Positions 63,302-64,000 of a stretch of DNA of 64,000 nucleotides are shown here, piece by piece; the first letter of the stretch is position 1, and the number at the start of each line of letters is the position of its first letter. Position numbers and translations under genes: made by a program. The notes beneath the pieces were generated by a model, which saw only the letters and a list, made by a program, of their open reading frames with translations, made no database searches and was not told the origin of the DNA. The stretch comes from Aquisalimonas lutea (GTDB lineage Bacteria; Pseudomonadota; Gammaproteobacteria; Nitrococcales; Aquisalimonadaceae): assembly GCF_030409225.1 (NCBI RefSeq), contig NZ_JAUFPK010000008.1, positions 24,637 to 88,636 on the forward strand, in the 5' to 3' direction.

Positions 63302-63400
63302 CAGACCCTTCTAGTGGCGTCAGCCGCGGTGCTTTCCTGGACCATTCCGGCGATGTCGCGCCTGGCGCTACGCCCACAAGGCCCGCTGACGGCAGATGAC

Positions 63401-63607
63401 CTACCGGTCATGCCCGTGCCCTCCGCCGTGGCCGTGCATGAACAGATGCATGATCAGACAGCCCGCCAGCAGGAGAAACGGGGCGAAGCCAACGATATGC
63501 TCCCAGTGGTCCGCGGCAAGGCTGCCGCCGATGAGGGCGGACCCGGCGATCAGAACCACTGTTAAAGGCGTTCCCAGGCGTTGCGTGATGCGCGTCCACA
63601 TGTGCAT
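63401..63607 (-). CDS. DUF2933-type small membrane protein
   Basis: A 68-residue protein with two hydrophobic segments ('PLTVVLIAGSALIGG' and 'IVGFAPFLLLAGCLIMHLFMH') and a His/Gly-rich tail ('HGHGGGHGHDR'), the layout of DUF2933 proteins that recur in copper and silver resistance clusters. The tail may bind metal. Role otherwise unknown. Confidence 0.72.
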   Translation of the reverse strand: MHMWTRITQRLGTPLTVVLIAGSALIGGSLAADHWEHIVGFAPFLLLAGCLIMHLFMHGHGGGHGHDR

Positions 63608-63693
63608 GTCCTCTTCGCGTTAAGCGTGTCGCCGGGGCGGCCCCGATCCCGACGGGAGTTGCCCCGGCAACACCGTTCCGTCGTTGCCGTGGG

Positions 63694-64000
63694 CTACGAA
63701 CCGCCCCCGTGGTGGCGCTGATAGTCGCCGCTACGGCCGCGTTCGCCGTCCATACGGCCGGGCCGTTCCTGCATGCGCTCACGCATCTGCTCGCGCTGCT
63801 CGTCGGTGAGCATGTCCTGCATGTCGTTTTGCAGGCGGATGCGATCGGCCATCATGTCGCCGTGGAGATCGGCCATGCGGCCATGGAGCTCCCGAACGGC
63901 TTCGGGGTCGGGGCGCTGCTCAGCCATGAGGACGTGCATCTCGTCGCGCAGATCCAGCATGTCGGCCATGCGGGCGAACCGCTCCTGGCGGTGTTCGCTG
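63694..64000 (-). CDS. Spy/CpxP-like periplasmic metal-stress protein, 5' end missing
   Basis: At least 102 residues; the frame is open through base 64000, so the start is outside. The sequence is helical, Met- and Asp-rich ('LHGRMADLHGDMMADRIRL', 'MLTDEQREQMRERMQ'), the pattern of Spy/CpxP-like or ZraP-like periplasmic proteins ('LTxEQ' motif). It probably acts as a chaperone or metal buffer. The C-terminus is His/Gly-rich ('YQRHHGGGS'). Confidence 0.75.
   Translation of the reverse strand, partial: SEHRQERFARMADMLDLRDEMHVLMAEQRPDPEAVRELHGRMADLHGDMMADRIRLQNDMQDMLTDEQREQMRERMQERPGRMDGERGRSGDYQRHHGGGS

Noticed and set aside
1..64000. CRISPR array
   Set aside because: No regularly spaced 23-47 base repeats were seen; the only short-period array is the TTATAAC one.

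Overview
The window looks like the chromosome, or a large integrated element, of a GC-rich gammaproteobacterium. The proteins are acidic, and the copper and haem-free metal genes resemble those of halophilic or haloalkaliphilic Ectothiorhodospiraceae-like bacteria; that placement is inference at low confidence. There is no complete rRNA or tRNA gene to anchor taxonomy.

Layout. 1-4383: a catabolic run on the + strand (TRAP solute receptor, quinone-reductase-like enzyme, enoyl-CoA hydratase-like protein, acyl-CoA synthetase). 4422-5603: a decayed IS2-like element. 5655-13250: an accessory island with an intact tyrosine integrase, a truncated tRNA-Arg(ACG) used as an attachment site, a second frameshifted integrase with its DUF4224 partner, several AT-rich promoters of near-consensus sequence, tiny genes, and two paralogous copies of a little-known pair (coiled-coil protein plus DEDDh-exonuclease-like protein) flanking the second integrase. 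13468-18234: a hydrolase, a tightly overlapping three-gene operon (membrane protein, winged-helix-like protein, DUF429 RNase-H-fold protein), and a TetR/DUF4242 divergent pair.

18430-36749 is one metabolic unit. An aconitase-X pair reads leftward. Divergent from it is a long + strand run: three paralogous substrate-binding proteins with one ATPase and one permease, an SDR, a DUF35/thiolase-like pair that may be an aldolase, an ADP-forming acyl-CoA synthetase, a three-subunit biotin carboxylase (BCCP, BC, 2-oxoacid-type carboxyltransferase), an EthD protein and a SulP permease, closed by a GntR/UTRA regulator. Together these suggest uptake of an organic acid, side-chain cleavage, CoA activation and carboxylation; the substrate is unknown.

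37012-43230 is a nest of mobile DNA: an IS1595 element, then an IS3 element whose orfB is split by a group II intron and again by an IS30 element. The pieces can be rejoined in frame. 43246-55428 has GlxA-type regulators, an isochorismatase-like hydrolase, a YHS-tagged copper ATPase with a small MerF-like protein, a decayed dehydrogenase, an IS1182 element and an HxlR-controlled SDR/DsbA-like/thioesterase operon. 55643-64000 is a metal cluster on the - strand: Spy-like protein, DUF2933 protein, CopA ATPase with atypical metal-binding repeats, cupredoxin, SHOCT protein, DUF411 protein, an Lgt, a CDF exporter and an EamA transporter.

The best candidates for something undescribed are the duplicated coiled-coil/exonuclease modules (one with two tiny hydrophobic genes in front and an apparent CTG start), the three-gene operon at 14526-16998, and the aconitase-X/biotin-carboxylase catabolic cluster.
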